Below, one piece after another: positions 1 through 8,161 of a stretch of 37,834 nucleotides of DNA. Numbering within the stretch: the stretch's first letter is position 1; each line of letters starts with the position of its first letter. Under the pieces are notes generated by a model. The model worked only from the letters and a program-made list of their open reading frames with translations, was not told the DNA's origin and did no database searches. Source of the DNA: Clostridiales bacterium (lineage in GTDB: Bacteria; Bacillota; Clostridia; Christensenellales; Borkfalkiaceae); the NCBI GenBank assembly GCA_015055525.1, contig SVHZ01000017.1, forward strand, positions 1 through 37,834, read 5' to 3'. The translations under genes and the position numbers were made by a program.

Positions 1-291
1 GGGCAAATTGAAAACTCAAATCACTTTGTAACGGAAAGCGGTGTTTTAACGGATAAAGAGCAAAGGGCAATAAATCTTCGCAATGAAGGAAGAAAGAGAA
101 TAACCGTTATCACCTTAGAAGAGTTTTTAGTAATGGTTGGCGAACTTCCCACCCTTGATTTTTCGGGCGACGTTGAACTTATAAAAAAGCACCGCCGTGA
201 AGTAAGGCAAAAGCGCTTAGAAAAAAAAGCGGAATACTATAAGCAAAAGGCTCTTCAAAGAAAAGAGCAACAAGAAAATAAACAAAATTAA
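1..291 (+). CDS. C-terminal fragment of an unidentified protein, possibly BRCT-like
   Basis: The reading frame is open from the first base of the window to TAA at 289-291, giving 96 residues without a start, so the gene begins upstream. The first half (about residues 5-50) has a strand-helix-strand pattern ending in ITVITLEEFLVMVG, which resembles the last part of a BRCT domain, as found in DNA ligases and some exonucleases. The rest is a highly charged Lys/Arg/Glu/Gln-rich helical tail that is probably disordered or coiled. The gene ends directly in a strong terminator shared with the opposing XRE gene. The BRCT reading is weak; the protein could be any DNA-associated protein with a basic tail. 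Confidence 0.5.
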   Translation, partial: GQIENSNHFVTESGVLTDKEQRAINLRNEGRKRITVITLEEFLVMVGELPTLDFSGDVELIKKHRREVRQKRLEKKAEYYKQKALQRKEQQENKQN

Positions 292-322
292 AAAACAGCG
301 CGTAGCCCACGCGCTGTTTTTT
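291..322. terminator. Bidirectional terminator
   Basis: A perfect 13-bp stem (AAAAACAGCGCGT at 291-303, complement at 309-321) with a 5-nt loop is flanked by A and T runs. It serves the rightward fragment at 1-291 and the leftward XRE gene, whose stop codon lies in the stem. Confidence 0.9.
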
Positions 323-521
323 AGTCTTTTATAAATTCAACGATATCTTCAATTTTGCAGTCCAAATAGTTGCAAATTTTATCAAGGGTTTTAAGTTCAA
401 CGTTTTCGTTTGCTTTAAGTCTGCGGATAGTTTTGCTATCTAAAACGCACTCTTCACGAAGCCTATACGTTGAAACTCCTTTATTCTTCATAGTAATAAA
501 TAATTTATCAAACTTAAACAT
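321..521 (-). CDS. Small XRE/Cro-type HTH transcriptional regulator
   Basis: This 66-residue protein is a bare helix-turn-helix domain of the Cro/C1 (XRE) family. The pattern STYRLREECVLDSKTIRRLK (about residues 17-36) is the HTH, followed by the usual closing helices (KTLDKICNYLDCKIEDIVEF). There is no effector or dimerisation domain, as is common for small regulators of mobile or stress modules. A ribosome binding site reading GGGGGGAA precedes the ATG. The gene is divergent from the SLOG gene at 617, and the intergenic region holds a perfect promoter and an inverted repeat that is a good operator candidate. Autoregulation and control of the SLOG gene are inferred. Confidence 0.85.
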   Translation of the reverse strand: MFKFDKLFITMKNKGVSTYRLREECVLDSKTIRRLKANENVELKTLDKICNYLDCKIEDIVEFIKD

Positions 522-537
522 AATTCCCCCCCACTTA

Positions 538-566
538 TTGACATATATTATTATGGGGGTTATAAT
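538..566 (+). promoter_or_regulatory. Consensus sigma-A promoter for the SLOG gene
   Basis: TTGACA at 538-543 and TATAAT at 561-566 are both perfect hexamers, separated by 17 bp. Transcription should start near 573, leaving a leader of about 45 nt before the TTG start at 617. Confidence 0.85.
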
Positions 567-597
567 CTAAATTATTAAGGGGATATAATCCCCATAA
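551..597. promoter_or_regulatory. Inverted-repeat operator candidate between the XRE and SLOG genes
   Basis: GGGGATATAATCCCC at 579-593 is a perfect palindrome with 6-bp arms. A related half-site (TTATGGGGGTTATA) at 551-564 overlaps the -10 box, and its reverse complement recurs at 584-597 with one mismatch. Two copies of the GGGG-TATA motif, one on the -10 and one just downstream of the start of transcription, are what is expected for repression by the small XRE protein. Binding is inferred. Confidence 0.6.
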
Positions 598-616
598 ATT
601 TAGGTAGAGGTTAAAT

Positions 617-1081
617 TTGTTAAGTTGTTGTGTTATAGGGCATAGAAGAATTGAGATTTCGGAACAGTTAAAAAACAATATAAAAGAAATAATTTATAAT
701 TTAATAAATAAAGGGGTTTCGAAATTTTTGTTTGGTAGCAAAAGTGAATTTGTTGATTTGTGTAACGAAATAGTTATTGATATTCAAAAAGAGTTTCCAA
801 ATGTGCAGAGAATATACGTAAGGGCGGAATATCCAATAATAAGTGATGAGTATTATAAATATTTGAAAACGTTATATGATGATTCTTATTATTACGACAG
901 CAAAAAAATTAGCGGAAAACTTAGTTATATTAAACGTAACGAATTTTTAGTCCGTGTTTCAGATTATTGTTTATTTTATTTTAAGGATAGTTATCAGCCC
1001 AATACTAAAACAAAGAGTGGAACAAGATTGGCTTATGATTACGCAACAAAAAAAAGAAAAGCAATTATTAACGTTTGTTAA
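617..1081 (+). CDS. SLOG-family (DUF1273/YpsA-like) protein
   Basis: The 154-residue protein begins with the nucleotide-binding beta strand CCVIGHRRI and ends with SGTRLAYDYATKKRKAIINV, the classic C-terminal signature of DUF1273/YpsA-type SLOG (Rossmann-like) proteins. SLOG domains bind nucleotide-derived ligands and occur both as housekeeping proteins and as sensors in prophages and defence modules; the ligand here is unknown. The start is TTG at 617, supported by GAGG at 607-610, with a perfect promoter further upstream. It stands alone as one transcription unit divergent from an XRE repressor, a layout typical of mobile-element remnants. No partner effector is visible. Confidence 0.8.
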   Translation: MLSCCVIGHRRIEISEQLKNNIKEIIYNLINKGVSKFLFGSKSEFVDLCNEIVIDIQKEFPNVQRIYVRAEYPIISDEYYKYLKTLYDDSYYYDSKKISGKLSYIKRNEFLVRVSDYCLFYFKDSYQPNTKTKSGTRLAYDYATKKRKAIINVC

Positions 1082-1090
1082 AACTAAATT

Positions 1091-1116
1091 AAAACACGGC
1101 GAATTCGCCGTGTTTT
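1091..1116. terminator. Bidirectional terminator between SLOG gene and asnA
   Basis: A perfect palindrome (AAAACACGGCGAATTCGCCG and onward to the closing TTTT) sits between two convergent genes; a T-rich tail follows on both strands. Confidence 0.9.
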
Positions 1117-1121
1117 TATTT

Positions 1122-2129
1122 TTATAATATATCTATTCCGTTTTCTTTGGCAAGTTCTTCCATACCGTCTGGCCATAAAGAAACTTGAACTTCGCCGATG
1201 TGTGCCTTTTGTAAAACGTATAAGCAAAGCCTTGATTGACCTATTCCACCGCCGATTGTGAGCGGAAGTTCGCCGGCAATAATTTGCTTGTGATAGTCAA
1301 AGGCAAGCCTTTCTTCTTTGTTTGCGTCTTTAAGTTGGCTAGCGAGAGATTTCTCGTCAACTCTTATTCCCATACTTGAAATTTCAAGTGAAGAGTCAAG
1401 CACTTCGTTATAGAAAAGTATGTCACCGTTTAAGAGCCAATCGTCATAGTCGGGCGCTCTACTATCGTGCGGTTTACCGTCTGAAAGGGGAACGCCTATT
1501 TGCATTAAAAATACCGTTCCAAACTCTTTGGTTAAAAGATATTCTCTTTCTTTTCCCGTTGCGTTAGGATACATTTCTTCCGCTTCTTTAGTAGTTATAA
1601 ACTTAACGTCTTTATTTACGTTTAAGGTAAGGAAAGGAAATTCCCTTTTAGCCATTTCGTTAACTTCGCTAATTGCTTCAACGATAGTTTTTACCGTTTG
1701 TTTAAGGTATTCAAAAGTTCTATCTTCTCTATTTATAACTCTTTCCCAGTCCCATTGATCAACGTAGATTGAGTGAATATTATCAACGCTGTCGTCACGG
1801 CGGATTGCGTTCATGTCCGTATACAAGCCGTAACCAGAAGTAAAGCCGTATTTTTTAAGCGCAGTTCTCTTCCATTTTGCAAGGCTGTGAACGATTTCCG
1901 CATCGCGACCAAGTTCCTTAATATCAAACCTAACGGCTCTTTCAACGCCGGATAAATCGTCGTTAAGCCCGGTGTTTGAATAAACGAGTATGGGAGCGGA
2001 AACTCTCGTTAAACGGAGTTTTTCTGCGAAGATGCGTTCAAAATTATCTTTAACGAACTTGATTGCCTTTTGATTGGTAATCATATCGCAGTTTGATTTA
2101 TAATTCTTTGGTATTTGCAAACTTTTCAT
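1122..2129 (-). CDS. asnA: Aspartate-ammonia ligase (asparagine synthetase A)
   Basis: AsnA makes asparagine from aspartate, ammonia and ATP in the cytoplasm, using a class II aminoacyl-tRNA-synthetase fold. The 335-residue length matches the family (about 330). Family signatures are visible: LTRVSAPILV near residue 40, the SIYVDQWDWE block near residue 120, SRAPDYDDW near 225, and the ATP-binding motif GGGIGQSRL near the C-terminus. It starts 1 bp after the galM stop, with an AAAGGTG ribosome binding site lying inside the end of galM, so the two are cotranscribed. This ammonia-dependent type is typical of host-associated Firmicutes. Confidence 0.97.
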   Translation of the reverse strand: MKSLQIPKNYKSNCDMITNQKAIKFVKDNFERIFAEKLRLTRVSAPILVYSNTGLNDDLSGVERAVRFDIKELGRDAEIVHSLAKWKRTALKKYGFTSGYGLYTDMNAIRRDDSVDNIHSIYVDQWDWERVINREDRTFEYLKQTVKTIVEAISEVNEMAKREFPFLTLNVNKDVKFITTKEAEEMYPNATGKEREYLLTKEFGTVFLMQIGVPLSDGKPHDSRAPDYDDWLLNGDILFYNEVLDSSLEISSMGIRVDEKSLASQLKDANKEERLAFDYHKQIIAGELPLTIGGGIGQSRLCLYVLQKAHIGEVQVSLWPDGMEELAKENGIDIL

Positions 2130-2130
2130 T

Positions 2131-3144
2131 TTACACCTTTATTATTTCACACTTAAAAGTGGTTTTTGAGTAGTAATTTTCACCTTTTTTCAAAATAACC
2201 GAAGGGAAAGACGGTTGATTAACAGCGTCGATATATCCTTGCGTTTCTAAACAATAAGAGTCGAGCGTTTTATAAACTATTCCGCCTTTGCCAACCCTTT
2301 CACGCATAGCGCCACCGTAGAGTTGAACGGCGGGCTGATCGGAACAAACGGTCATTTTAATATTGCTATTTTTAGAATATGCAAAGCAAATAGGTTGATA
2401 TTTTCCGTTGTTTTTCAAACAATAACTAACGTCGTAACAGTTTACCTTTTCGTTTCCGTCTTTTATACGCTTAAACTCGGTAAAATCATACGGGGTATCT
2501 TTAACCGCAAGAAGTTTACCTGTTGGAATTAAAGTAGAGTCAACTTCCGTAATAAAATCGCTTTCAATTTTCAAAAGGTTTTCGCTAGCGAGATTGCTAC
2601 CCGCTCCGTCAAGATTAAAATAAGAGTGGTTAGTAAAGTTGCAAACGGTATCTTCATCGCAAGTTGCAAAATATTCAATATCTAAACAACTTTCGTTAAG
2701 GGTATATTTTACTTTTGCAGTCATATTCCCCGGGAAACCTTCTTCCATATCTTTTGAAAATATAGATAAAACAACGTAATTTTCGCCAACTTCATCTTCT
2801 TCCCAAACCCTGTGAGAAAAACCAACGTTACCGCCGTGAAGATTGTTCTTGCCGTTGTTCTTGTTGAGAATATACTCTTTGCCGTTAAGCGTAAACTTAG
2901 CGTCGCAAATGCGGTTGGCGTTTCTGCCTACGGTTGCGCCGATATAATTGCCTTTAGTTTCATAAGACAAAACGTCGTCATAGCCCAAAACTATATCCAA
3001 ATTGCCGTTGTTTGACGGAACGCAGAAGGCTTGAAGTGTTGCGCCGAACGTTATAACGCTAATAGACGCTACGTTTGAAGTGATAGCGTATTTATAAACG
3101 CTTTCTCCGTTTGAAGTTGTTCCAAAAAGTGTTTTTTTAACCAT
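2131..3144 (-). CDS. galM: Aldose 1-epimerase (galactose mutarotase)
   Basis: GalM interconverts alpha- and beta-anomers of galactose or glucose, feeding free sugars into the Leloir pathway. The 337 residues match the family. The catalytic signatures are seen: NNLHGG near residue 100, NHSYFNLDG near 170 with the catalytic His, and LETQGYIDAVNQPSFPS near the C-terminus with the catalytic Glu. No signal peptide is present, so it is cytoplasmic. It is first in a two-gene leftward unit with asnA. A sigma-A promoter lies in the short region shared with yqfC. Its presence fits with the hexosamine kinase and fucosidase further along, although it is not in their operon. Confidence 0.95.
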   Translation of the reverse strand: MVKKTLFGTTSNGESVYKYAITSNVASISVITFGATLQAFCVPSNNGNLDIVLGYDDVLSYETKGNYIGATVGRNANRICDAKFTLNGKEYILNKNNGKNNLHGGNVGFSHRVWEEDEVGENYVVLSIFSKDMEEGFPGNMTAKVKYTLNESCLDIEYFATCDEDTVCNFTNHSYFNLDGAGSNLASENLLKIESDFITEVDSTLIPTGKLLAVKDTPYDFTEFKRIKDGNEKVNCYDVSYCLKNNGKYQPICFAYSKNSNIKMTVCSDQPAVQLYGGAMRERVGKGGIVYKTLDSYCLETQGYIDAVNQPSFPSVILKKGENYYSKTTFKCEIIKV

Positions 3145-3178
3145 AACTCATTAAACTTTAATTAAAACAATATATATA

Positions 3179-3207
3179 AATATAACAATTTTATTTATTT
3201 AAGTCAA
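3179..3207 (-). promoter_or_regulatory. Sigma-A promoter for galM-asnA
   Basis: On the minus strand TTGACT (3207-3202) and TATATT (3184-3179) are separated by 17 bp. The -35 box lies 7-12 bp before the yqfC start codon on the other strand. Confidence 0.7.
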
Positions 3208-3213
3208 GCAGAT

Positions 3214-3474
3214 ATGGGTTTTAGAGAAAGTATAAACGGATTTTTTAATCTTTGCAACGTGGGGAATTGCCCTTACAGAATAACGATACTTGGAAACAGT
3301 TGTGTTTTTTTAGAAGGGGTTGAGAAAATTATAGATCTAAAACCGCGGATAATCAAACTCAAAGTAAAAGGTAAAACGCTTTGTTTTTTCGGGGAAAATT
3401 TAACCGTTTTATCCTTTATTGAAAAGGATATAACTATAAGTGGAAAGGTGGAGAAATTAGAGTGGCTAGAATAA
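3214..3474 (+). CDS. yqfC: Sporulation protein YqfC
   Basis: The 86-residue protein matches the YabP/YqfC family, small proteins of the mother cell in endospore formers. It shows the family pattern of repeated short beta strands (RITILGNSCVFLEGVEKII, IIKLKVKGKTLCFFGENLTV, DITISGKVEKLEWLE). Its exact role is not known even in model species. It overlaps the GTG start of yqfD by 13 bp, the standard pairing in Bacilli and Clostridia. No clear ribosome binding site precedes the ATG, and I could not find a convincing sigma-E promoter in the 69 bp upstream. Confidence 0.85.
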   Translation: MGFRESINGFFNLCNVGNCPYRITILGNSCVFLEGVEKIIDLKPRIIKLKVKGKTLCFFGENLTVLSFIEKDITISGKVEKLEWLE

Positions 3475-4376
3475 AAAAAGGATTTCTTCGTATAACGTAT
3501 AAAGTAAGCGGGAAAAATATAAATTATCTTCCTGAACTTCTCCATAGAAAAAACGTGGGAGTTATAAATTTTTCTCTTATAGACGAAAGTTTTGCAAAAG
3601 TTACGATTGACTATCAAGATTTGCATAAATTTTTTGCTATTTGCAAAAATATGTGCTATAATAAAAAAGTAATGGGGTATGGGGGGATTTTATGCCCTTT
3701 AACTTTATTGATAAATAAAGTCGGCTTGTGTATAGGAACGGCGCTATTTATTTTAATTTCATCACTATTAAACAACGTTTGCTTGGGCGTTAAAATTCAA
3801 GGCGGTGGAAAGGTTTTTGAAAGCCAAACGAGAAGTGTTATTAAGAGTTTGGGAATAGAAAAATATTCTTTATTTAGCGATATTGATTATAAACAAGTAG
3901 AGAATAAAATTTTATCTTCAAACCCAAGCGTAACTTTCGTTTCGGTGTATAAAGACGGCAATTATTTAGTGGTTGAAAGTCAAATAACTTCAAGCAAGGT
4001 TGAAGTTTTAGGCGAAAATTCTTTAGATATAAAAAGCAAAGTTAACGGAATTGTTGAAGAAATAGTCGTTTTAAGGGGCACGCCTCTTGTAAGCGTTGGA
4101 GATAGCGTTTCAAAGGGCGATTTGCTCGTTGGCGCGTATACTCTCGGCAAAGAAGACGGGGAAATTTACAAAACGTTTACCGTTGCTAGAATTAAAATAA
4201 TTGAAACGGTCGAGTTTGAGTATAAAGGCGATATCTTAAACGATAGAGAAATAGAACTTTTTTACGCTTTATCAAAGTTTAACGTGAGCGGAGAAGTAGT
4301 AGATAAAAAACATCAAATAGAAGACGGAAAGGTGATAGTTACTCTTTCCGTTAGGCATATTATAACGGGGGAATAG
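3462..4376 (+). CDS. yqfD: Sporulation protein YqfD, short form
   Basis: YqfD is a membrane protein needed for efficient sporulation in Bacillus. The start is GTG at 3462, with a GGAG motif upstream. The N-terminal 80 residues form the family's soluble domain, one transmembrane helix lies near residues 84-106 (LLINKVGLCIGTALFILISSL), and the following extracytoplasmic part holds the repeated beta-hairpin region (VNGIVEEIVVLRGTPLVSVGD is the typical segment). At 304 residues it is about 90 shorter than Bacillus YqfD (near 400), with the loss at the C-terminal end. It lies between yqfC and phoH as in other spore formers. Confidence 0.85.
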   Translation: MARIKKGFLRITYKVSGKNINYLPELLHRKNVGVINFSLIDESFAKVTIDYQDLHKFFAICKNMCYNKKVMGYGGILCPLTLLINKVGLCIGTALFILISSLLNNVCLGVKIQGGGKVFESQTRSVIKSLGIEKYSLFSDIDYKQVENKILSSNPSVTFVSVYKDGNYLVVESQITSSKVEVLGENSLDIKSKVNGIVEEIVVLRGTPLVSVGDSVSKGDLLVGAYTLGKEDGEIYKTFTVARIKIIETVEFEYKGDILNDREIELFYALSKFNVSGEVVDKKHQIEDGKVIVTLSVRHIITGE

Positions 4377-4379
4377 TAT

Positions 4380-5369
4380 TTGAAAAATTACACGGTAGAA
4401 ATTAAATCGGGCGATCGTTTAGCGGAATTTTTAGGCGTTTTTGACGAGAATTTGAACGTTTTAAGCAAAGAACTTGGAGTTACCGCTTACGTTGACGACG
4501 GTTTTATAAAAATTATGGGAGAAAAGGCGTCGGTTGATTTTGCTTCGGAAGTCGTTAAAAAACTTTTAGAAGTGGTTGAAGTTAACGAACCGCTTGATAA
4601 ATCGAGAATTTTATACTGCATTGACATGGCTCGCGAAGGAAAACTCGACGGGATTGAAAAAACTTTTAGCGGAGTGGTTGCGGTAACTTCTCGCGGTAAG
4701 CAAATCAAGCCTAAAACCCTCGGTCAAAAAAAATACGTTGACGCTATCAACAAAAACACCATTGTCTTTGGCGTCGGCCCTGCAGGTACGGGTAAAACCT
4801 ATCTCGCAGTTTGTATGGCGGCGGTTGCTTACAAGCAAAAACTCACCGAAAAAATAATACTTACAAGACCTGCCGTTGAGGCGGGAGAAAAGTTGGGCTT
4901 TTTGCCTGGCGATCTTCAAAACAAAGTAGACCCGTATTTAAGACCGTTATACGATGCGCTCTCTGAAATGTTTGGGCTAGAAACTTATCAAAAACTAATC
5001 GAAAAAGGGGTAATTGAAATTGCTCCCCTTGCTTATATGCGCGGTAGAACGCTTTCAAATAGTTACGTTATTTTAGACGAGGCGCAAAACACCACCAAAG
5101 AGCAGATGAAGATGTTTTTAACAAGGCTTGGCGAAGGCAGTAAAATGCTAATTACGGGTGACGTTACGCAAATAGACCTTCCGCAAGGAAAAGAAAGCGG
5201 TCTTATTCACGCAACTAAGATATTAAAAAATATCGACGGCATAGAGATTGTCAACCTTACGCATAAAGACGTGGTTAGAAATCCGCTCGTAACTGAAATA
5301 GTAAAAGCGTATTCCAAAGCAGAGGAAAAACCAACTCAAAGGAAAATAAAAGATGGAAAGAACGAATAA
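4380..5369 (+). CDS. phoH: PhoH-family ATPase
   Basis: The 329-residue cytoplasmic ATPase has a Walker A motif GVGPAGTGKT at residues 131-140 and Walker B VILDEAQN at about 230-237, followed by the sensor-like MLITGDVTQIDLP. The N-terminal 100 residues correspond to the KH-like region of the PhoH/YlaK type. The family is linked to RNA metabolism because it neighbours ybeY in many genomes, as here; its direct activity is not settled. The start is TTG at 4380 behind GGGGGA. The 3' end overlaps the next gene by 17 bp, so expression is coupled. Confidence 0.93.
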   Translation: MKNYTVEIKSGDRLAEFLGVFDENLNVLSKELGVTAYVDDGFIKIMGEKASVDFASEVVKKLLEVVEVNEPLDKSRILYCIDMAREGKLDGIEKTFSGVVAVTSRGKQIKPKTLGQKKYVDAINKNTIVFGVGPAGTGKTYLAVCMAAVAYKQKLTEKIILTRPAVEAGEKLGFLPGDLQNKVDPYLRPLYDALSEMFGLETYQKLIEKGVIEIAPLAYMRGRTLSNSYVILDEAQNTTKEQMKMFLTRLGEGSKMLITGDVTQIDLPQGKESGLIHATKILKNIDGIEIVNLTHKDVVRNPLVTEIVKAYSKAEEKPTQRKIKDGKNE

Positions 5370-6807
5370 AAATTCAAAATGGACAGGTAAGGAAATATTC
5401 AAAACGGCGGTAGTGTTTACCGTTAATATGTTTATGGTGCTTGCCGTAATGGCTATCTTTTTAATAGTTAAATTGCACGGGTTCAACAACGTTTCCGAAT
5501 TTGTAACTAACAATATCAAACTCGTTTTGTTCGTGGTATTTTCGGTAATTGTTTTAACGGTAACGGCAGTTTTATATTTTTACAGTCAAAACCGTAACCT
5601 TATTAAAAAGTCAAAGAATATAACGATGTTATACGTTGCGGTAATCTTATCGATGGTTGCCTCTTATTTATTCGGCACGATAAGCGTATATTTAAGACCT
5701 GTTGCTTTATGCGCCTTGCTCGCATTAGTTTTAACGGACAAGCGCACGGCGGTATTTATGAACTGCGTATACGCAATTTATATGTTGCTTTTAGATATAT
5801 TGTGCACGACGTTTGTTGGAAACGGTAACTACGTTTTAACTTCGCTCGTATTGTGTTTCTCCGTTGGAATATTATCTATATTTGCAGTTGACGGGGAAGG
5901 TTCAAGGGGCAAAGTTTTAGTCGTAGGCTTTTTGCTTTCAATTCCAACCGTTGCAACGGCGATAATAATTGAACCGTTAACAGAGTTTAAGGAAGTTTTA
6001 TTGCCTATATTATACGCGCTTGGTAGCGGAATTTTATCTACTTGTTTGCTTACAATTTTACTTCCTTTCTTTGAAGTTTTATTCGGCGCGTTAACTAATT
6101 TTAGACTTGCTGAACTCACCGATCACAAATCAAGGCTTATAAAAGAACTTTCGGTAATAGCGCCGGGAACTTTCAGCCATACGATAATAGTTGCCATGCT
6201 TGCCGAGGCTTGCGGTAACGCTATCGGTGAAAACCCACTTTTAGTTCGTGCTTGCGCATATTATCACGATATGGGTAAACTTAAAAACCCTGAAATGTTT
6301 ACTGAAAATCAATCGGGCAAGAACCCGCACGACGCGTTATCTCCCGAACTTTCAACCGATATTATCCGCTCGCACGCGAGAGACGGAGCCGACCTTATTA
6401 GAAAGAGAAGACTTCCCGAAGCGTTTGCCGATGCGGCTGAACAACATCACGGAACTTTGCCTATAAGATTTTTCTATATGAAGGCGTCTAAGTTTACCGA
6501 TGGTAAACTTAATCTTGAAAATTTTAGTTATTACGGACCTAAACCGCAAAACAAAATTAACGCTATCATTATGATTTGCGACGCGTGCGAAGCAAAGGTT
6601 AGAACGCTTGCAAACCGTACCCACGAGAACGTTGACAAGGCGGTTAAAGAAATCATTGAAGAGAGAATGGATATGGACCAATTCAATGAGTGTGATATAA
6701 CCTTCCAAGAACTCGGCGTTATAAGAAACACTATTGCAAACACCTTATCGGGTGTTCACCACGATAGAGTTAAATATCCAAAACTTAAATCGGGGGGAAG
6801 AAGATAG
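5353..6807 (+). CDS. pgpH: PgpH-type HD-domain membrane phosphodiesterase lacking the extracellular domain
   Basis: PgpH (YqfF) enzymes hydrolyse c-di-AMP with a cytoplasmic HD domain attached to seven membrane helices. The catalytic residues are all present: His276 (GTFSH), HD at 305-306 (YYHDMGK), His341 and His365/366, then ICDACEA with its Asp. One helix lies at about 18-42 and a block of seven at about 55-245. The usual protein is near 700 residues because a 7TMR-HDED sensor domain of about 240 residues sits between the first helix and the seven-helix block; here only about 12 residues separate them. The enzyme should be active but without its extracellular input. It overlaps phoH by 17 bp and ybeY by 1 bp. 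Confidence 0.9.
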   Translation: MERTNKNSKWTGKEIFKTAVVFTVNMFMVLAVMAIFLIVKLHGFNNVSEFVTNNIKLVLFVVFSVIVLTVTAVLYFYSQNRNLIKKSKNITMLYVAVILSMVASYLFGTISVYLRPVALCALLALVLTDKRTAVFMNCVYAIYMLLLDILCTTFVGNGNYVLTSLVLCFSVGILSIFAVDGEGSRGKVLVVGFLLSIPTVATAIIIEPLTEFKEVLLPILYALGSGILSTCLLTILLPFFEVLFGALTNFRLAELTDHKSRLIKELSVIAPGTFSHTIIVAMLAEACGNAIGENPLLVRACAYYHDMGKLKNPEMFTENQSGKNPHDALSPELSTDIIRSHARDGADLIRKRRLPEAFADAAEQHHGTLPIRFFYMKASKFTDGKLNLENFSYYGPKPQNKINAIIMICDACEAKVRTLANRTHENVDKAVKEIIEERMDMDQFNECDITFQELGVIRNTIANTLSGVHHDRVKYPKLKSGGRR

Positions 6808-7283
6808 TGGCAAAAATCACTATTTCAAAAAACAAAAAACTTCCGTTTGACGCAAACTTAGTTTGTAGCGCCGTACTTGAAGTTTTAGAGCAGACGGATA
6901 ATTATTTAGTTGAAGTCAATATGGTAGATGCTCAAACTATCCGCTCTCACAATAAAGAGTTTAGAGATAAAGACGCGGTTACCGACGTTTTGTCTTTCCC
7001 AACGCTTGACGGGATAAGGTATAAAAAAGTAACCAAAGAAGATTTTCCGCTCGACCTTGACGAAAGTGGGAAAAGAGTATTTTTAGGCAGTATCATAATT
7101 TGTTTAAGTAGGGCAAGAGAACAAGCGGAAGAGTTTAATCACGGCTTAGATAGGGAACTTTGTTACCTTTTAACGCACGGGTTATTGCACTTGTTCGGTT
7201 ACGATCATATTGAAGAAAGCGACGATAAAGAAATGCGTTCCTTGGCGAACGCCGTTATGGAAAAAATAGGGATAAAAAGATGA
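6807..7283 (+). CDS. ybeY: rRNA maturation endoribonuclease YbeY
   Basis: YbeY is a zinc-dependent single-strand endoribonuclease for 16S rRNA 3' maturation and ribosome quality control. The metal-binding motif HGLLHLFGYDH lies at residues 124-134, and RDKDAVTDVLSFP at 53-65 is the second family signature. The length of 158 matches the family. The start is GTG, overlapping the pgpH stop by one base, with GGGGG in the pgpH end as ribosome binding site. In most Firmicutes dgkA and cdd stand between ybeY and era; here they are missing and era follows with a 4-bp overlap. Confidence 0.96.
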   Translation: MAKITISKNKKLPFDANLVCSAVLEVLEQTDNYLVEVNMVDAQTIRSHNKEFRDKDAVTDVLSFPTLDGIRYKKVTKEDFPLDLDESGKRVFLGSIIICLSRAREQAEEFNHGLDRELCYLLTHGLLHLFGYDHIEESDDKEMRSLANAVMEKIGIKR

Positions 7284-8161
7284 AATGCGGAACGGTAGCG
7301 GTTGTTGGTAAAGCAAACGCGGGAAAATCAACTTTAATAAACGTTATAGTAGGAGAAAAGGTGGCGATAGTTTCGCCAAAACCCCAAACTACGAGAGATA
7401 GAATTTTAGGCGTTTTAACAACGAGCGATTATCAAATTATATTTGAAGATACGCCGGGTTTTTACAGGTCTAAAACTGAACTCAACAGAAAAATGCAAAA
7501 AACTGCAAGAAAAACGGTTAAGGACGTTGATCTTGTTTTATTTGTTCTCGACGGGCACGACGGGTTGAAAGAAGAAGACTTGACTTTGCTTAAATCAATG
7601 GTTTCGGATATTCCGTTAATCGTTGCGATGAGTAAAACGGATATTATGCCCAAAGAAAATATCCCCGAAAACTTAGTTAAGATTGCTGAAATTGACGGGA
7701 TTTCAGAGATTATTCCCGTTTCTGCAAGAAAGAATAGAAACGTTAAAGAACTCATTGATACAATACTTAAATATCTTCCCACGCAAGATAGGATTTTTAG
7801 TGAAGACGTCGTTTCGGACAAGTCCTCTAAATTTATGGTTTCCGAGATAATGAGAGAGAAAATTCTTCTCAAACTCGATAAGGAAATTCCGCACGGAGTT
7901 GCGGTACTTGTTAACGAATTTAGAAAGAATAAAAACGGTGTTTACGAGATAAGTTTAGATATCGTTTGCGAAAAGCAAAATCACAAGGCTATCTTGATAG
8001 GTAAGCAAGGCGCTAAAATCAAAGAGATAAGCGCTTACGCTCGCCAAGATATGGAAAAGTTCTTGGACGCAAAAGTCTTTTTAACTACTTATGTTAAAGT
8101 AAAGGAAAACTGGCGCGATAAGGAAGCGCTTATTAGCGAGTTTGGTTATATTGAACAATGA
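7280..8161 (+). CDS. era: GTPase Era
   Basis: Era is an essential GTPase that binds the 3' end of 16S rRNA during 30S assembly. The G1 loop GKANAGKST is at residues 10-18, G3 DTPG at 57-60 and G4 SKTD at 118-121. A C-terminal KH domain follows (AILIGKQGAKIKEIS) with the family ending KVKENWRDKEALISEFGY. At 293 residues it is full length. It overlaps ybeY and trmB by 4 bp each, so all three RNA-maturation genes are translationally coupled. Confidence 0.97.
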   Translation: MKCGTVAVVGKANAGKSTLINVIVGEKVAIVSPKPQTTRDRILGVLTTSDYQIIFEDTPGFYRSKTELNRKMQKTARKTVKDVDLVLFVLDGHDGLKEEDLTLLKSMVSDIPLIVAMSKTDIMPKENIPENLVKIAEIDGISEIIPVSARKNRNVKELIDTILKYLPTQDRIFSEDVVSDKSSKFMVSEIMREKILLKLDKEIPHGVAVLVNEFRKNKNGVYEISLDIVCEKQNHKAILIGKQGAKIKEISAYARQDMEKFLDAKVFLTTYVKVKENWRDKEALISEFGYIEQ

